Below are positions 47,122-55,855 of a stretch of DNA of 64,000 bases, in pieces (position 1 is the stretch's first letter; each line of letters starts with the position of its first letter). The translations under genes were made by a program, and so were the position numbers. The notes under the pieces are model-generated. The model had not been told where the DNA came from. It searched no databases and worked only from the letters and a program-made list of their open reading frames with translations. The DNA is from Variovorax sp. V213 (GTDB taxonomy: Bacteria; Pseudomonadota; Gammaproteobacteria; Burkholderiales; Burkholderiaceae_C), in assembly GCF_041154455.1 (NCBI RefSeq), contig NZ_AP028664.1:1303001-1367000 (forward strand), read 5' to 3'.

Positions 47122-49323
47122 TTACCAGCGGTAGGTGGCCGTCGCCACCGCCGTGCGCTGCGTGCCCAGGTAGCAATAGCCGTAGGCGCAGTTGGCGATG
47201 TAGGTCTTGTTGGTCAGGTTGCGCAGGTTCAGTGCCAGCGTCCAGCGATCGATGTCGTAGCCGATCATGGCGTCGAGCAGCGTGTACGACGGCACCTTGG
47301 CCGGCGCCACGATTTCCCCGTCGCCATGGGTCGAGCCGTTGAAGCGCGCGCCTACGCCCACCTTCAGGCCGTTGCTGAAGCGGTAGTCCGCCCACACCGA
47401 CAGGCGGTTGCGCGGCACGGACGTTGCCTGCTTGCCGATTTCCGCGACCCTGCTGCTGGCCGTGACGATGGCGCGCGGCGTGTAGGCGTAGGAGGCCGTG
47501 AGGTTCAGGCGCGGCATGAGTTCGGTGGTGGCCTCGAGTTCGAGGCCGCGCACCGAGATCTCGCCGGTCTGCTTCGGCATGAACGTCGCGTCGTAGGTGA
47601 TGTAGTTCTTGCGGCGCAGGTCGAAAATGGCCGCGCTGTAGAGCGACTTGCCGCCCGGCGGCTGGTAGCGGATGCCGGCCTCGTACTGGCGGCCGCTTTC
47701 CGGCTTGAAGGGCGTCTTCGTGGTCGGATCGATGGTGCCGGTCGGCGCGAACGATTCCGCGTAGCTCAGGTAGGGTGCCAAGCCGTTCGGTGCCAGGTAG
47801 ACCAGGCCCGCGCGCTTGGTGAACTTGTTTTCGGAGATGCGCTGGGTCGTGCCGTCGAACCGGCTGTAGGCGCTGCTCTGGGCCGTGTCGTAGCGGCCAC
47901 CGAGCGTGAGCGACCAGCGGTCGCCCCACTTGATCTGGTCCTGCAGGTAGATGCCGGTCTGCGCCAGGCGGCTCACGCCGTTGACGTAGGGGCTGGGGAT
48001 GTCGATGGCGCTGCCGTACACGGGTGCGTAGATGTCGAGCAGCGGCGCGCCGACGACGCTGCTGTAGGTGTACTGGTCGATGCGGGTGCGCTGGTAGTCC
48101 AGGCCCAACAGAACCTTGTGCTGCCAGTCGCCCGAACGCAGGTCGGCCTGCAGCTGGTTGTCCATGGTGAGGGACGTCGTGCTTTCCTGGCTGCCGAAGA
48201 CGCCGCGGTTCAGGTACTGGTAGTTGATCGGGTTCAGCGCATTGGCAGCGTCCATGGTGGCGAAGCTTGGCGACTGCAGGGTCCGGTAGTCGACTTCGAG
48301 CTTGCCGTAGCGCAGCTTCTGGCGCACGGTGAAGGTGTCGTTGAAGCGATGCTCGAGCTGGTAGCCGATCATCTTCTGGTCTTGGTTGAAGTGATCGAAA
48401 GTCGGGTCGGCGACGTTCAGGTCGCTGGGAATGAAGGTGCCGATGCGCGTCGGCGTCAGCGAACCTTCCGCAGGGCGGATGCGGCTGTAGGCGCCCGCAC
48501 GGTTCTTCTGGTACTGGGCCAGCAGCGTGAAGGTGGTGTCGCTCGAAGGCTTCCAGGTGATCGAAGGTGCGATGTAGGTGCGGTCGTCGCGCGAGCTGCC
48601 GCCGGGCAGCTGGGCATCGCGCAGCACGCCGGTGATGCGGTAGAGCACCTTGCCTTCCGCATCGAGCGCGCCGGAGAAGTCGCCGGCCACCTGGCGGCGG
48701 GCGTCGTTGCCGTACTGCAGCTGGATTTCACGCAGGGGTTCCGCCGTGGGCAGCTTGCTCGCGATGTTGACCACGCCGCCCGGACTTGCCATGCCGTAGA
48801 GCACCGAGGCCGGTCCGCGCAGCACTTCGATGCGTTCGGTGCCGTAGTTCTCGGTCTTCCAGACGCCCCAGGTACCGTTGTTGCGCAGCGGCATGCCGTC
48901 CAGGTAGAAGCCCGGCGCATAGCCGTCGAAGCCGCGGATCGTGATCCAGTCGTAGCGCGAATCGGCGCCGAAGGGGGCGATGTTGACGCCCGGCGTGTAG
49001 CCGAGCGCTTCCTTGACGTTGGTGGCGCCGATGGCGTCCATGCGGTCGGCCGTGATGACCGAGATCGACTGCGGCGTCTCCACGATCGGCGTGTCGGTCT
49101 TGCTGCCGGCCGTGCTGCGCTTGGCGAGGTAGCCGTTGACGTGGCCGGTGGCGGATTCTTCCGTGGTGGCGTTCACGGTGATCGCGGGCAGCGTCGGGTC
49201 GGCGGCACGCGGCTGCTGTCCCGTGGCTTGCGCCGAGGCGCTCGCGCTGCAAAGTGAAAAGGCTGTGCCGAAAGCCGCGGCGAGCGCGGTATTCAATAGA
49301 CGTTGACGGGGCAGGGGACGCAT
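47122..49323 (-). CDS. TonB-dependent siderophore receptor 2 (locus receptor)
   Basis: Outer-membrane transporter of 733 residues. ATG 49323 gives a normal signal peptide (MRPLPRQRLLNTALAAAFGT through ASASAQA). Plug features are PAITVNATTE (TonB-box region), ETPQSISVITADRM, WITIRGFDGY, FYLDGMPLRNNG and ERIEVLRGPASVLYG. The barrel closes with ATATYRW, ending in Trp. FhuE/FpvA-type receptors for hydroxamate siderophores share this layout. It lies between the biosynthetic and tailoring operons, so it most likely imports the product made here. A terminator separates it from the upstream monooxygenase gene. I see no clear Fur box or TGAACA-N15-CGTCT site before it. Confidence 0.93.
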   Translation of the reverse strand: MRPLPRQRLLNTALAAAFGTAFSLCSASASAQATGQQPRAADPTLPAITVNATTEESATGHVNGYLAKRSTAGSKTDTPIVETPQSISVITADRMDAIGATNVKEALGYTPGVNIAPFGADSRYDWITIRGFDGYAPGFYLDGMPLRNNGTWGVWKTENYGTERIEVLRGPASVLYGMASPGGVVNIASKLPTAEPLREIQLQYGNDARRQVAGDFSGALDAEGKVLYRITGVLRDAQLPGGSSRDDRTYIAPSITWKPSSDTTFTLLAQYQKNRAGAYSRIRPAEGSLTPTRIGTFIPSDLNVADPTFDHFNQDQKMIGYQLEHRFNDTFTVRQKLRYGKLEVDYRTLQSPSFATMDAANALNPINYQYLNRGVFGSQESTTSLTMDNQLQADLRSGDWQHKVLLGLDYQRTRIDQYTYSSVVGAPLLDIYAPVYGSAIDIPSPYVNGVSRLAQTGIYLQDQIKWGDRWSLTLGGRYDTAQSSAYSRFDGTTQRISENKFTKRAGLVYLAPNGLAPYLSYAESFAPTGTIDPTTKTPFKPESGRQYEAGIRYQPPGGKSLYSAAIFDLRRKNYITYDATFMPKQTGEISVRGLELEATTELMPRLNLTASYAYTPRAIVTASSRVAEIGKQATSVPRNRLSVWADYRFSNGLKVGVGARFNGSTHGDGEIVAPAKVPSYTLLDAMIGYDIDRWTLALNLRNLTNKTYIANCAYGYCYLGTQRTAVATATYRW

Positions 49324-49433
49324 AAGGTTGATGACTCCAGGGTGCTTGAATACGACGTGTTCACGTTTCGGCGCCCAAGGCGGCCGATTCCGGCGCCCTG
49401 GTGCTTCCATACATGAGACGTTTGACTTAAAAA

Positions 49434-49459
49434 AAAGGAGACAGCGGGCTGTCTCCTTT
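49434..49459 (-). terminator. Terminator after the ornithine monooxygenase gene
   Basis: Arms AAAGGAGACAGC (49434-49445) and GCTGTCTCCTTT (49448-49459) are perfectly complementary. On the minus strand the hairpin is followed by TTTTTTTT. It ends the fhuF-to-monooxygenase operon and isolates the receptor gene. Confidence 0.88.
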
Positions 49460-49493
49460 CTTTTTGCCTACCCTCCCCGGGGGCAGGTCTTGC

Positions 49494-50819
49494 CTACGCG
49501 CGGACCGGCTGGCGCTCGCGGAGGGCGCTGTTTGCGGCATTGGCCGCCGTCGGCGTGCCCGCCGGAATCGCCTTGAGCAGCGCATTGCCGATCTCGCCTG
49601 TGCGCACCGAGGTGACCGACAGCAGCGTGTCGCTCAGCCCGTGCGAGGACTCGCAGGCGCCCTGCAGGAAGATGGCGGGATGGAAGTCCGGCGTGCTGCC
49701 GACACGGTAGTGGCGGTCGACCGGGAAATCGCCGAGGTACGGGGCGAGCGGCGCCAGCAGCGCCTTGTGCTGTTCGCGGGCATAGCCGGTGGCCAGCACC
49801 ACGGCGTCGTAGCGCGAGGTGCTGTCGCGGCCGGTGTCCTGGTCCGACAGGGTGAGGTGGATGCCGTCGACCGTGGCATGCACGCCGCGGATCTCGTGCC
49901 GGCGCAGGAAGCGCATGCGCTCCTCTCCGCGCACTTTCTGCTCGTAGAACATCTTGAATATCTGCTGGATCAGGTCGAGATCGGCCACCGCGTAGTTGGT
50001 GTGGCCGAACTCGTCGATCAGCGCGGCGCGCTCGTCCTCGGCCCGGCTGTAGATGTAGTCGGTGAACTCGACGTTGAACACCTCGTTCACGAAGGGGCTG
50101 TCGTCGGACGGGCGGATCGAGCGGGCCCGCATGATCAGGTCGACCTGCGGCGCGTGCGGCCGGCCCTGCAGGTCCATGAAGATCTCGGCCGCGCTCTGGC
50201 CGGCGCCGACGATGGCGATTCTTGCGGCCTCGGGCAGGCGGGCCATGTCCCGCAGGTAGCTGCTCGAATGGAACACGCGCGGGTCGTCCCTGAGCGGGCC
50301 AAAGCCTTCCGGAATGTTGGGCATGCCGCCGATGCTGACGACCAGGTTGCGCGCGAGCCGTTCGGTCACGTGGCCGGCGCCGTCGCGAGAGCGCACGCGC
50401 AGCAATGAGACTTCGCCGCCATGCGTTTCTTTTTCGGGCAGCACCTCGAAGACTTCCTCGCCGTAGACGCAGGCATCCTCGAACTGGGCCGCGGCCCAGC
50501 CCAGGTAGTCGTTGAACTCGTGGCGGCTGGGGAAGAAGGTCTTCAGGTTGATGAAGTCCTGCAGGCGCTTCTTCTCGTGCAGGTAGTTGATGAAGGTGAA
50601 GCGGCTGGTCGGGTTGCGCAGCGTCGCCAGGTCCTTCATGAACGAGATCTGCATGTGCGCCTGGTCCAGCATCATGTCCTTGTGCCAGGCGAAGCCGGCC
50701 TGCTTCTCGATGAACATCGCATCGACGCGGCGGCCGTCGCGGCGTTTCTCGTCCAGCGCAATGGCCAGCGCGATGTTCGAAGGGCCGAAGCCGATGCCGA
50801 TGAGGTCATGAATCACCAT
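49494..50819 (-). CDS. L-ornithine N5-monooxygenase
   Basis: Flavin- and NADPH-dependent N-hydroxylase (PvdA/IucD family), 441 residues, making N5-hydroxyornithine for hydroxamate groups. The FAD site GIGFGPSNIALAI is near residues 8-20. MQISFMKDLATLRNPTS is the substrate/flavin region of this family, followed by the NADPH site IVGAGQSAAEIF and ATGYAREQH near the C terminus. Last gene of the (-) tailoring operon, 13 bp after the acyltransferase gene. The lysine-specific IucD is the alternative, but the formyltransferase two genes upstream favours ornithine. Confidence 0.92.
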   Translation of the reverse strand: MVIHDLIGIGFGPSNIALAIALDEKRRDGRRVDAMFIEKQAGFAWHKDMMLDQAHMQISFMKDLATLRNPTSRFTFINYLHEKKRLQDFINLKTFFPSRHEFNDYLGWAAAQFEDACVYGEEVFEVLPEKETHGGEVSLLRVRSRDGAGHVTERLARNLVVSIGGMPNIPEGFGPLRDDPRVFHSSSYLRDMARLPEAARIAIVGAGQSAAEIFMDLQGRPHAPQVDLIMRARSIRPSDDSPFVNEVFNVEFTDYIYSRAEDERAALIDEFGHTNYAVADLDLIQQIFKMFYEQKVRGEERMRFLRRHEIRGVHATVDGIHLTLSDQDTGRDSTSRYDAVVLATGYAREQHKALLAPLAPYLGDFPVDRHYRVGSTPDFHPAIFLQGACESSHGLSDTLLSVTSVRTGEIGNALLKAIPAGTPTAANAANSALRERQPVRA

Positions 50820-50832
50820 GGCGGTTTTTCCT

Positions 50833-51867
50833 TTACGCAGAGTGTTGGGCAGGCGTGGCGGCGCCGTCGCTGCGGGGCAGCCACAGGGCGTCGGTGAAAT
50901 AGCGTTCGCGCAGCATCACCACGAGCAGCGCGCGCTTGTGCGGCAGGTCGAACTCCTTCACCTTGGCGTAGCCGGACTTGTCGAGGTTTCGGATCTGCTG
51001 CAGGTGGTCGATGCGCGGCTCGCCCACGGCACGCTGGGTGCGCGGGTCGCACAGGAAGATGTAGTGCGAGATCGAGGTGAGCCATGCGGTGGCGAAGGCC
51101 TTGCCGCGGAACGCGGGCTCGCCGATCAGCACGTGCCAGCCTCGGTCGTGGTCGTCCACGTCGTAGAAGGGCGCGATGCGGCTCTCCTTGGCCCAGTACA
51201 TCTCGAAGTAGCCGAAGGGCTCGTCGTCCAGGCAGGCGATCATCGAGTACATGTGCGGGTCGCGGTCGATGGCCGAAAGATACTGGCGGTGCTTGTCGAG
51301 GTCGCCTTCTTCCTCCCAGATCACGGCCACGTCGGGGTCGTTCATCCAGCGGTTGAACATCGCGAGGTCGGCCTCGAAGTCGAAGCTGCGAAACGAGAAG
51401 GTCTTGCCGAGCCAGGGAATGAAGCGCTGGTAGAGCACGCCGCGCGGCTTGGGCGGGCGTACGGGGTGGCGCTTGCCGTTGGTCAGCGCGTATTGCAGCG
51501 CCATGGGCGCGTGCACGGTGGGCAGCCAGAGAGAGGGCTGCTGCCACAGCATGTCGCGGCAGGCGAGGGCCTTGCCGCCTTCAGCCGGCAGCAGCACGCC
51601 GGCCTGCATGAGCACCGCGGCCGGTTGGCTCGGGGCAACGGTGAAGGTCTTGCTTGTCGGGTGGCATTCGAACGCGCCTTCGAGCGCCGCCAGCAGATGG
51701 GCCGTGGAGGCATTGCTGCCGTCCACCCAGTCGAGCGTGGCGCACTGGCCGACCTTCCAGAGCGAGCGCGTGCCGTCCTGCGTGTTGCGCACGCCGAGCA
51801 TCCCGCCCTCGCGCGTGATCGCGTGCGGCATGCCGTCCGCATAGGAAACATGGGGAGTGGACGTCAT
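50833..51867 (-). CDS. IucB-type N-hydroxy amine acyltransferase
   Basis: GNAT-fold acyltransferase, 344 residues from ATG 51867, of the siderophore group (IucB/RhbD/AlcB). The N-terminal 150 residues are a degenerate extension. The catalytic part begins at about residue 165 (FRSFDFEADLAMFNRWMNDPDVAVIWEEEG). It continues through YFEMYWAKESRIAPFYDVDDHDRGWHVLIG, the family's active-site region, to RFFTDAL-like RYFTDALW. It should transfer an acetyl or longer acyl group to N5-hydroxyornithine. Its ATG overlaps the formyltransferase stop (ATGA). Having both enzymes suggests two differently acylated hydroxamates or alternative products. Confidence 0.88.
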   Translation of the reverse strand: MTSTPHVSYADGMPHAITREGGMLGVRNTQDGTRSLWKVGQCATLDWVDGSNASTAHLLAALEGAFECHPTSKTFTVAPSQPAAVLMQAGVLLPAEGGKALACRDMLWQQPSLWLPTVHAPMALQYALTNGKRHPVRPPKPRGVLYQRFIPWLGKTFSFRSFDFEADLAMFNRWMNDPDVAVIWEEEGDLDKHRQYLSAIDRDPHMYSMIACLDDEPFGYFEMYWAKESRIAPFYDVDDHDRGWHVLIGEPAFRGKAFATAWLTSISHYIFLCDPRTQRAVGEPRIDHLQQIRNLDKSGYAKVKEFDLPHKRALLVVMLRERYFTDALWLPRSDGAATPAQHSA

Positions 51868-52715
51868 GCGATTCTTTCGGTGAGCGGTTGCCGTTGCTCT
51901 GCAAGCAGGGCCAGGCCCTCGTGGAGGGCGGGGAAGAGGCTGTGGTTGAAGTTGTTCCAGCGCAGCTCGAGGATCGTGTCCTCGGGGTCGATGGCGGTGC
52001 GCAGCGCGTCGTGGATCACCTCGCCGGAGTCGATGCCGTTGTCCACGTAGTGCAGCGAGGCGCCGGTCTTGAACAGCGGCGCGACGGCCACGCTTTCCAT
52101 CGTTTCCCAGTTGACGATCTTGCGGCCCTGCGCGCCGTGCAGCGCATCGAGCGTGGCGTAGGCGCCGCGGCGTTCGTAGGGAGACTCGATGCGCGTGATG
52201 CCCGGATGGATGTTGACGATCTTGCGGTGAAGCGGCGCGCCGGGCCGCACCAGCTCGTCGAGGATCACGAGCAGCCCGTCGAGCACGACGATGTCGGCCT
52301 GCAGCATCAGCAGCTTGTCGAGCAGCGTGCGTTCGAAGCGGCTCTTGCCGGCCACGCGATCGGCCGCATCGAGCGGCAGACGCCGGTATTCGGAAGGCAC
52401 CGAATGAAAGATGTCGGTGAGCGCCTTGCCCTGCGTCTTGAGCCCGCTCGGAAAGATCCATTTCTTGCCGGGCTGGCAAGAGAAGCCGTAGTCCTGCAGC
52501 GCGGCCTGGTCGCGCGGCGAGCCCGGGTCGTCGTCGATGACGATGCCTTCGAGCGAATAGGCATCCCCCAGCGGGGTTTCGTCGAGTGCCCTGGCCAGGT
52601 ACTCGAGCGGGGACGCCATGTAGCGCTGCTCGCCCTTGTACGCAATGTGCTGGCCGGCCTTGTCGGCCGCGGCGTTTCTCAAAGACAGGATGTAGACGAG
52701 CTTGGCCTTGGACAT
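51864..52715 (-). CDS. N5-hydroxyornithine formyltransferase (PvdF-like)
   Basis: Formyl-tetrahydrofolate-dependent enzyme of 283 residues from ATG 52715. The formyltransferase core is visible in VLDGLLVILDELV and the catalytic IVNIHPGITRIESPYERRG (Asn-x-His of GART/FMT enzymes). The downstream Asp region is HYVDNGIDSGEVIHD. It would make N5-formyl-N5-hydroxyornithine, an iron-binding hydroxamate. It begins 49 bp after the FhuF gene and overlaps the acyltransferase gene. Confidence 0.9.
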   Translation of the reverse strand: MSKAKLVYILSLRNAAADKAGQHIAYKGEQRYMASPLEYLARALDETPLGDAYSLEGIVIDDDPGSPRDQAALQDYGFSCQPGKKWIFPSGLKTQGKALTDIFHSVPSEYRRLPLDAADRVAGKSRFERTLLDKLLMLQADIVVLDGLLVILDELVRPGAPLHRKIVNIHPGITRIESPYERRGAYATLDALHGAQGRKIVNWETMESVAVAPLFKTGASLHYVDNGIDSGEVIHDALRTAIDPEDTILELRWNNFNHSLFPALHEGLALLAEQRQPLTERIA

Positions 52716-52764
52716 AGGTGTGGAATGGATGGATAGATGGAAGACGGAATGGCCCGCAATCTGT

Positions 52765-53493
52765 TCACCCGAAGCCGCGGTGCTCCGGCGCCAGCGGGCA
52801 TGCGTTGCAGTGGTGCTCGTGCGGCAGCAGGTAGTTGAGGCAGCACTCCCGGTGCAGCTTGACGGGCGCATTGCGCTGGCGGCCGTGCAGCGGGTTGGCG
52901 CGAAGATCGCGCGGCCATGTCGCGCTGTGCAGCAGCAGCTGCCGGTCCTGTGCAATCGACGGCGCGCCGCCTGTTGCGGCCAGCGCCACGTCGAACACCG
53001 GTTCCATGAGCCGCACGGTGTTGCTCCAGAGAATCTTGGGCGCGAGCCGTGTCAGCCCGCAGAGGGCTGTGAAGAGTGGCGCGAGGTGCTGCCACAGCAG
53101 CGGTTCATAGCGATCCGCGGCATCGGCGCCGTGCCGCGACAGGCCCAGGTGTCGGATATGAAAGCCGAGCGGACCGCCGTGCGCGTCCAGCCGCACCCAG
53201 GTGTGTTCCGCCGCAATGGGGAACACATGCTGCAGCATGCTGGCCGCGGCCATCACGGGCGGCAACAGCATCGCGATGTATTCGAGGCTCCACGCGGATG
53301 CGACGGGGCGCCAATCGGCGCCACTGACACCTTTGTAGCGCGCATTGCGTCGCAGCACGTCGGCGAGCAGCGCGGGCGACTGCGTGAGTTCCGCCACACG
53401 CACTGCACCGGTGGGCACCGTGTCCGCGCATTGCAGCTTCTCGCCGTGCACGGACAGCTCGCCCTGGAACAAGGGCTCCAGCAGCGGGATCAT
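52765..53493 (-). CDS. fhuF: FhuF-type siderophore-iron reductase
   Basis: Cytoplasmic [2Fe-2S] protein of 242 residues that reduces Fe(III) in imported siderophores to release iron. The C terminus has the diagnostic cluster motif C-C-x10-C-x2-C (RECCLNYLLPHEHHCNACPL). The central SLEYIAMLLPPVMAA segment and the HIRHLGLSRHG region fit the family. First gene of the minus-strand tailoring operon. A candidate ECF-sigma promoter ends 29 bp before its ATG, and it is divergent from the exporter gene. Confidence 0.92.
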   Translation of the reverse strand: MIPLLEPLFQGELSVHGEKLQCADTVPTGAVRVAELTQSPALLADVLRRNARYKGVSGADWRPVASAWSLEYIAMLLPPVMAAASMLQHVFPIAAEHTWVRLDAHGGPLGFHIRHLGLSRHGADAADRYEPLLWQHLAPLFTALCGLTRLAPKILWSNTVRLMEPVFDVALAATGGAPSIAQDRQLLLHSATWPRDLRANPLHGRQRNAPVKLHRECCLNYLLPHEHHCNACPLAPEHRGFG

Positions 53494-53521
53494 GGGTCGG
53501 CGTTCGGCGGGGTCATCCCTT

Positions 53522-53549
53522 CAAGACGGATTGGCGCGGCGGCTGTTCA
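53522..53549 (-). promoter_or_regulatory. Candidate ECF-sigma promoter of the fhuF operon
   Basis: On the minus strand TGAACAG, 14 bases, CGTCTTG: all 14 box bases and the spacing equal those before the MbtH-like gene, while the 14-base gap is unrelated. It faces away from the exporter promoter in the same intergenic region. Confidence 0.65.
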
Positions 53550-53562
53550 TCCGGCGCGACGC

Positions 53563-53590
53563 TGAACATTGCCGCGCCTGAGCCGTCTAG
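53563..53590 (+). promoter_or_regulatory. Candidate ECF-sigma promoter of the exporter gene
   Basis: TGAACAT (53563-53569), 14 bases, CGTCTAG (53584-53590). Shares TGAACA-N15-CGTCT with the NRPS and fhuF operon sites. The boxes lie 13 bp from the oppositely facing fhuF site, making a compact divergent promoter pair. Confidence 0.62.
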
Positions 53591-53597
53591 GCAGTAG

Positions 53598-53626
53598 GTG
53601 GCACGAAGCCATTGGAGCCGTGCCAC
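53598..53626 (+). promoter_or_regulatory. Stem-loop at the predicted 5' end of the exporter mRNA
   Basis: Perfect inverted repeat GTGGCACG (53598-53605) and CGTGCCAC (53619-53626) with a 13-base loop, starting 7 bases after the proposed -10 box. No T-run follows. The position matches the hairpin on the NRPS transcript. It could instead be an operator; not resolvable by eye. Confidence 0.45.
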
Positions 53627-53677
53627 GGAGGCATGGTCGTTCCCCAGCTGTCGCCCCCGGGCGGAAAGAGCCTTTGC

Positions 53678-55369
53678 ATGACAACTACCACCACAGGCAA
53701 CGGCGCCGAAATCGGGCGCCTGCTGAAACCATTTCTTCCATGGATCGTGCTGTCCGCGGTCACGGGCGTCGGCGCCGGTGCCGCCACGGTCGCCTTGCTC
53801 GGCACCATCAACCGGGTGCTCAACCAGCCGGGCGGGCTGGCGGGCGGCCTGTTGCTGACCTTCATCGGCCTGTGCGGCGTGGCGCTGTTCGGGCGCATGG
53901 CGTCGGACGTGTCGACCAACTTCGTCGGCCAGCGCCTGGTGGCCCAGGTGCGCAAGAGCCTGGCGCAGAAGATTCTCTCGGCGCCCATCGATGCGCTGGA
54001 GCGCTACCGCACGCACCGCCTCATGCCGGTGCTGTCGCAGGACGTGGACATGATCAGCGACGTGGCGTTTGCATTGTCGGGAACGCTGATTGCGCTGGCC
54101 GTGGCGCTGGGCTGCCTGAGCTATCTCGCGTTCCTTTCACTGCCGCTGTTCGGCCTGATGCTGGTGGCGCTGGTGATCGGCATCACCGTGCAGCTGATGG
54201 CGCAGATCCGCGGCGAGGCCGGTTTCTGGAAGGCACGCGAACAGGAAGACCAGCTGCACAAGGCCTATCGCGCCATCAGCGAAGGCGCGAAGGAACTGCG
54301 CATGCACCGCACGCGCCGCACGCGCATGTTCGCGGGCCAGATCGAACGCATCGTCGACACCATCCGCGTGGTCAACGGGCGTGCGATCAACACCTATGTG
54401 ATTGCCACTGCCTTCGGCTCGGCGTTGTTCTTTCTGCTGATTGCGCTGATCCTGGGCTGGGCGGCGTTCCGCACGACCGAGCCCGCGGTGGTCAGCGGCT
54501 TCGTGCTGGTGCTGCTGTTCCTCAAGGGGCCGCTCGACCAGATCGCGCTCACCTTGCCCGGCGTGGGCCGCGCCAAGGTCGCCTTCCAGCGTATCGGCGA
54601 CCTGTCGGCGCGCTTTGCCACGCCGGAGCCGCACCTGCACCTGGAACGCGCGTCCAACGGCGTGATCCTGAAGAACGAGATCGGCATGCGCGGCGTGCGC
54701 TATGCCTTCGATGCGCCCGAGGGCGGCGAGGCCTTCACACTCGGACCGATCGACCTGAAGCTGCGCCGCGGCGAGATGGTGTTCGTGGTGGGCGACAACG
54801 GCTCCGGCAAGACCACGCTGATCAAGCTGCTGCTGGGCCTCTATGCGCCGCAGGCGGGCGAAGTGCTGATCGACGGTTCGGTCGTGAAGCCCGAGGGCCG
54901 CGACGACTACCGCCAGCTTTTCACCACGGTGTTCTCGGACTTCTACCTGTTCGAAGATCTGGTGGCGGGCGAAGAGAGCGAGGGCGGCGCCGGCATGGAG
55001 GTGCTGCCCGAAACGGCGCTGCCTTATCTCGAACGGCTGGAGATCGCCCACAAGGTGAGCCTGAAGAACGGCGCGTTCAGCACCACCGACCTCTCGACCG
55101 GCCAGCGCAAGCGGCTGGCGCTGGTGCACGCTTATCTCGAAGGCCGCCCGGTGCTGGTGTTCGACGAATGGGCGGCCGACCAGGACCCGACCTTCCGCCA
55201 TCTCTTCTACACCGAGCTCTTGCCCGAGCTGCGCGCCAAGGGGCATCTGCTGGTGGTGATCTCGCACGACGACCGCTACTTTCACCTGGCCGACCGCGTC
55301 ATCACGATGCAGGCGGGCAAGATCGCGGAAGACAGGGTGCGCGAATCGCGGGAAAGCCTCGCTGCGTGA
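53678..55369 (+). CDS. Siderophore peptide exporter, PvdE/SyrD-type ABC transporter
   Basis: Fused membrane-ATPase exporter of 563 residues. ATG 53678 follows GGAAAGAG. Six-helix membrane domain to about residue 320. ATPase domain: Walker A GDNGSGKTTL, signature DLSTGQRKRLAL and Walker B VLVFDEWAADQDP; the DEWAADQDP form is characteristic of this subfamily. Members export NRPS lipopeptides or pyoverdine precursors from the cytoplasm to the periplasm. If the fatty acyl group is later removed in the periplasm, no acylase gene for this is seen in the window. It is divergent from the fhuF operon. Confidence 0.93.
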   Translation: MTTTTTGNGAEIGRLLKPFLPWIVLSAVTGVGAGAATVALLGTINRVLNQPGGLAGGLLLTFIGLCGVALFGRMASDVSTNFVGQRLVAQVRKSLAQKILSAPIDALERYRTHRLMPVLSQDVDMISDVAFALSGTLIALAVALGCLSYLAFLSLPLFGLMLVALVIGITVQLMAQIRGEAGFWKAREQEDQLHKAYRAISEGAKELRMHRTRRTRMFAGQIERIVDTIRVVNGRAINTYVIATAFGSALFFLLIALILGWAAFRTTEPAVVSGFVLVLLFLKGPLDQIALTLPGVGRAKVAFQRIGDLSARFATPEPHLHLERASNGVILKNEIGMRGVRYAFDAPEGGEAFTLGPIDLKLRRGEMVFVVGDNGSGKTTLIKLLLGLYAPQAGEVLIDGSVVKPEGRDDYRQLFTTVFSDFYLFEDLVAGEESEGGAGMEVLPETALPYLERLEIAHKVSLKNGAFSTTDLSTGQRKRLALVHAYLEGRPVLVFDEWAADQDPTFRHLFYTELLPELRAKGHLLVVISHDDRYFHLADRVITMQAGKIAEDRVRESRESLAA

Positions 55370-55378
55370 AGGAGGGGA

Positions 55379-55618
55379 ATGAAAGACAAGACCCGGTCGC
55401 CCGACGGCCCCGCCTTCAACGTCGCGTGGACGCTCTTTTGCACGCTGCATGACGAGCCCTCGCAGGAACGCGCGGAGAAACTGATCCGCTGGCTCGGCGA
55501 CGATCCCGAAAACATCTGTGCGCTCGACGACGTGCTGACCCTGTGGGCGCTGACCGGGGCCGCGCTCATGAAGCCCGCGCTGGAGGAGGCGCGGCATGAA
55601 GAGAAGCGCCTGCAGTGA
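55379..55618 (+). CDS. Short FecR-N-like protein after the exporter gene
   Basis: Soluble 79-residue protein; its AAGGAGG ribosome-binding site overlaps the exporter stop, so the two are probably co-transcribed. FNVAWTLFCTLHDEPSQERAEKLIRWLGDDPENICALDDVLTLWALTGAAL follows the same helical pattern (AW... RWL.DP.....D....LW.L.G) as the 67-residue protein at 19917-20120. It has no membrane helix. The resemblance to the FecR N-terminal (DUF4880) domain is a pattern call; it may modulate one of the two ECF sigma factors. Confidence 0.6.
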   Translation: MKDKTRSPDGPAFNVAWTLFCTLHDEPSQERAEKLIRWLGDDPENICALDDVLTLWALTGAALMKPALEEARHEEKRLQ

Positions 55619-55629
55619 AAGGCGGTGCG

Positions 55630-55845
55630 CTACTTTCGCCGATCGCGCAACTCTGCCGCGATGCCGCCGAGCGCATCCCAGCGCCGCCGCGCCTCCTGGG
55701 CGGCGTCCGCATGGTCCGTCGACCTGCTGCGCCACCGGGCCAAGGCCAGGCGCGCGGCCACCGCGGCGTCGTGCGGCGCGCTCTCACTCTCGACGATGAG
55801 CGCGAGCGCGCGTTCGATGAGTTTTTCGTCCGGCGCGCTTGCCAC
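55630..55845 (-). CDS. Short FecR-N-like protein following the second ECF sigma gene
   Basis: 71-residue soluble protein starting 10 bp after the sigma gene stop, where a full fecR would normally sit. LIERALALIVESESAPHDAAVAARLALARWRSRSTDHADAAQEARRRWDALGGI has the FecR N-terminal spacing of ARW, H, A and W..L residues. The transmembrane and sensor parts are missing. It is convergent with the other short protein, 11 bp away. Likely a minimal sigma partner; call based on pattern and position. Confidence 0.6.
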   Translation of the reverse strand: MASAPDEKLIERALALIVESESAPHDAAVAARLALARWRSRSTDHADAAQEARRRWDALGGIAAELRDRRK

Positions 55846-55855
55846 GATGCGCCGC

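Noticed and set aside
49338..49363. TGAACA before receptor 2 (minus strand, at 49358-49363) as a fourth site of the regulon promoter
   Set aside because: At the right distance the second box reads CCCTG, not CGTCT, so only half of the motif is present.
53598..53626. Inverted repeat before the exporter as a transcription terminator
   Set aside because: No T-run on either strand and it lies downstream of a proposed promoter and ahead of a gene start.
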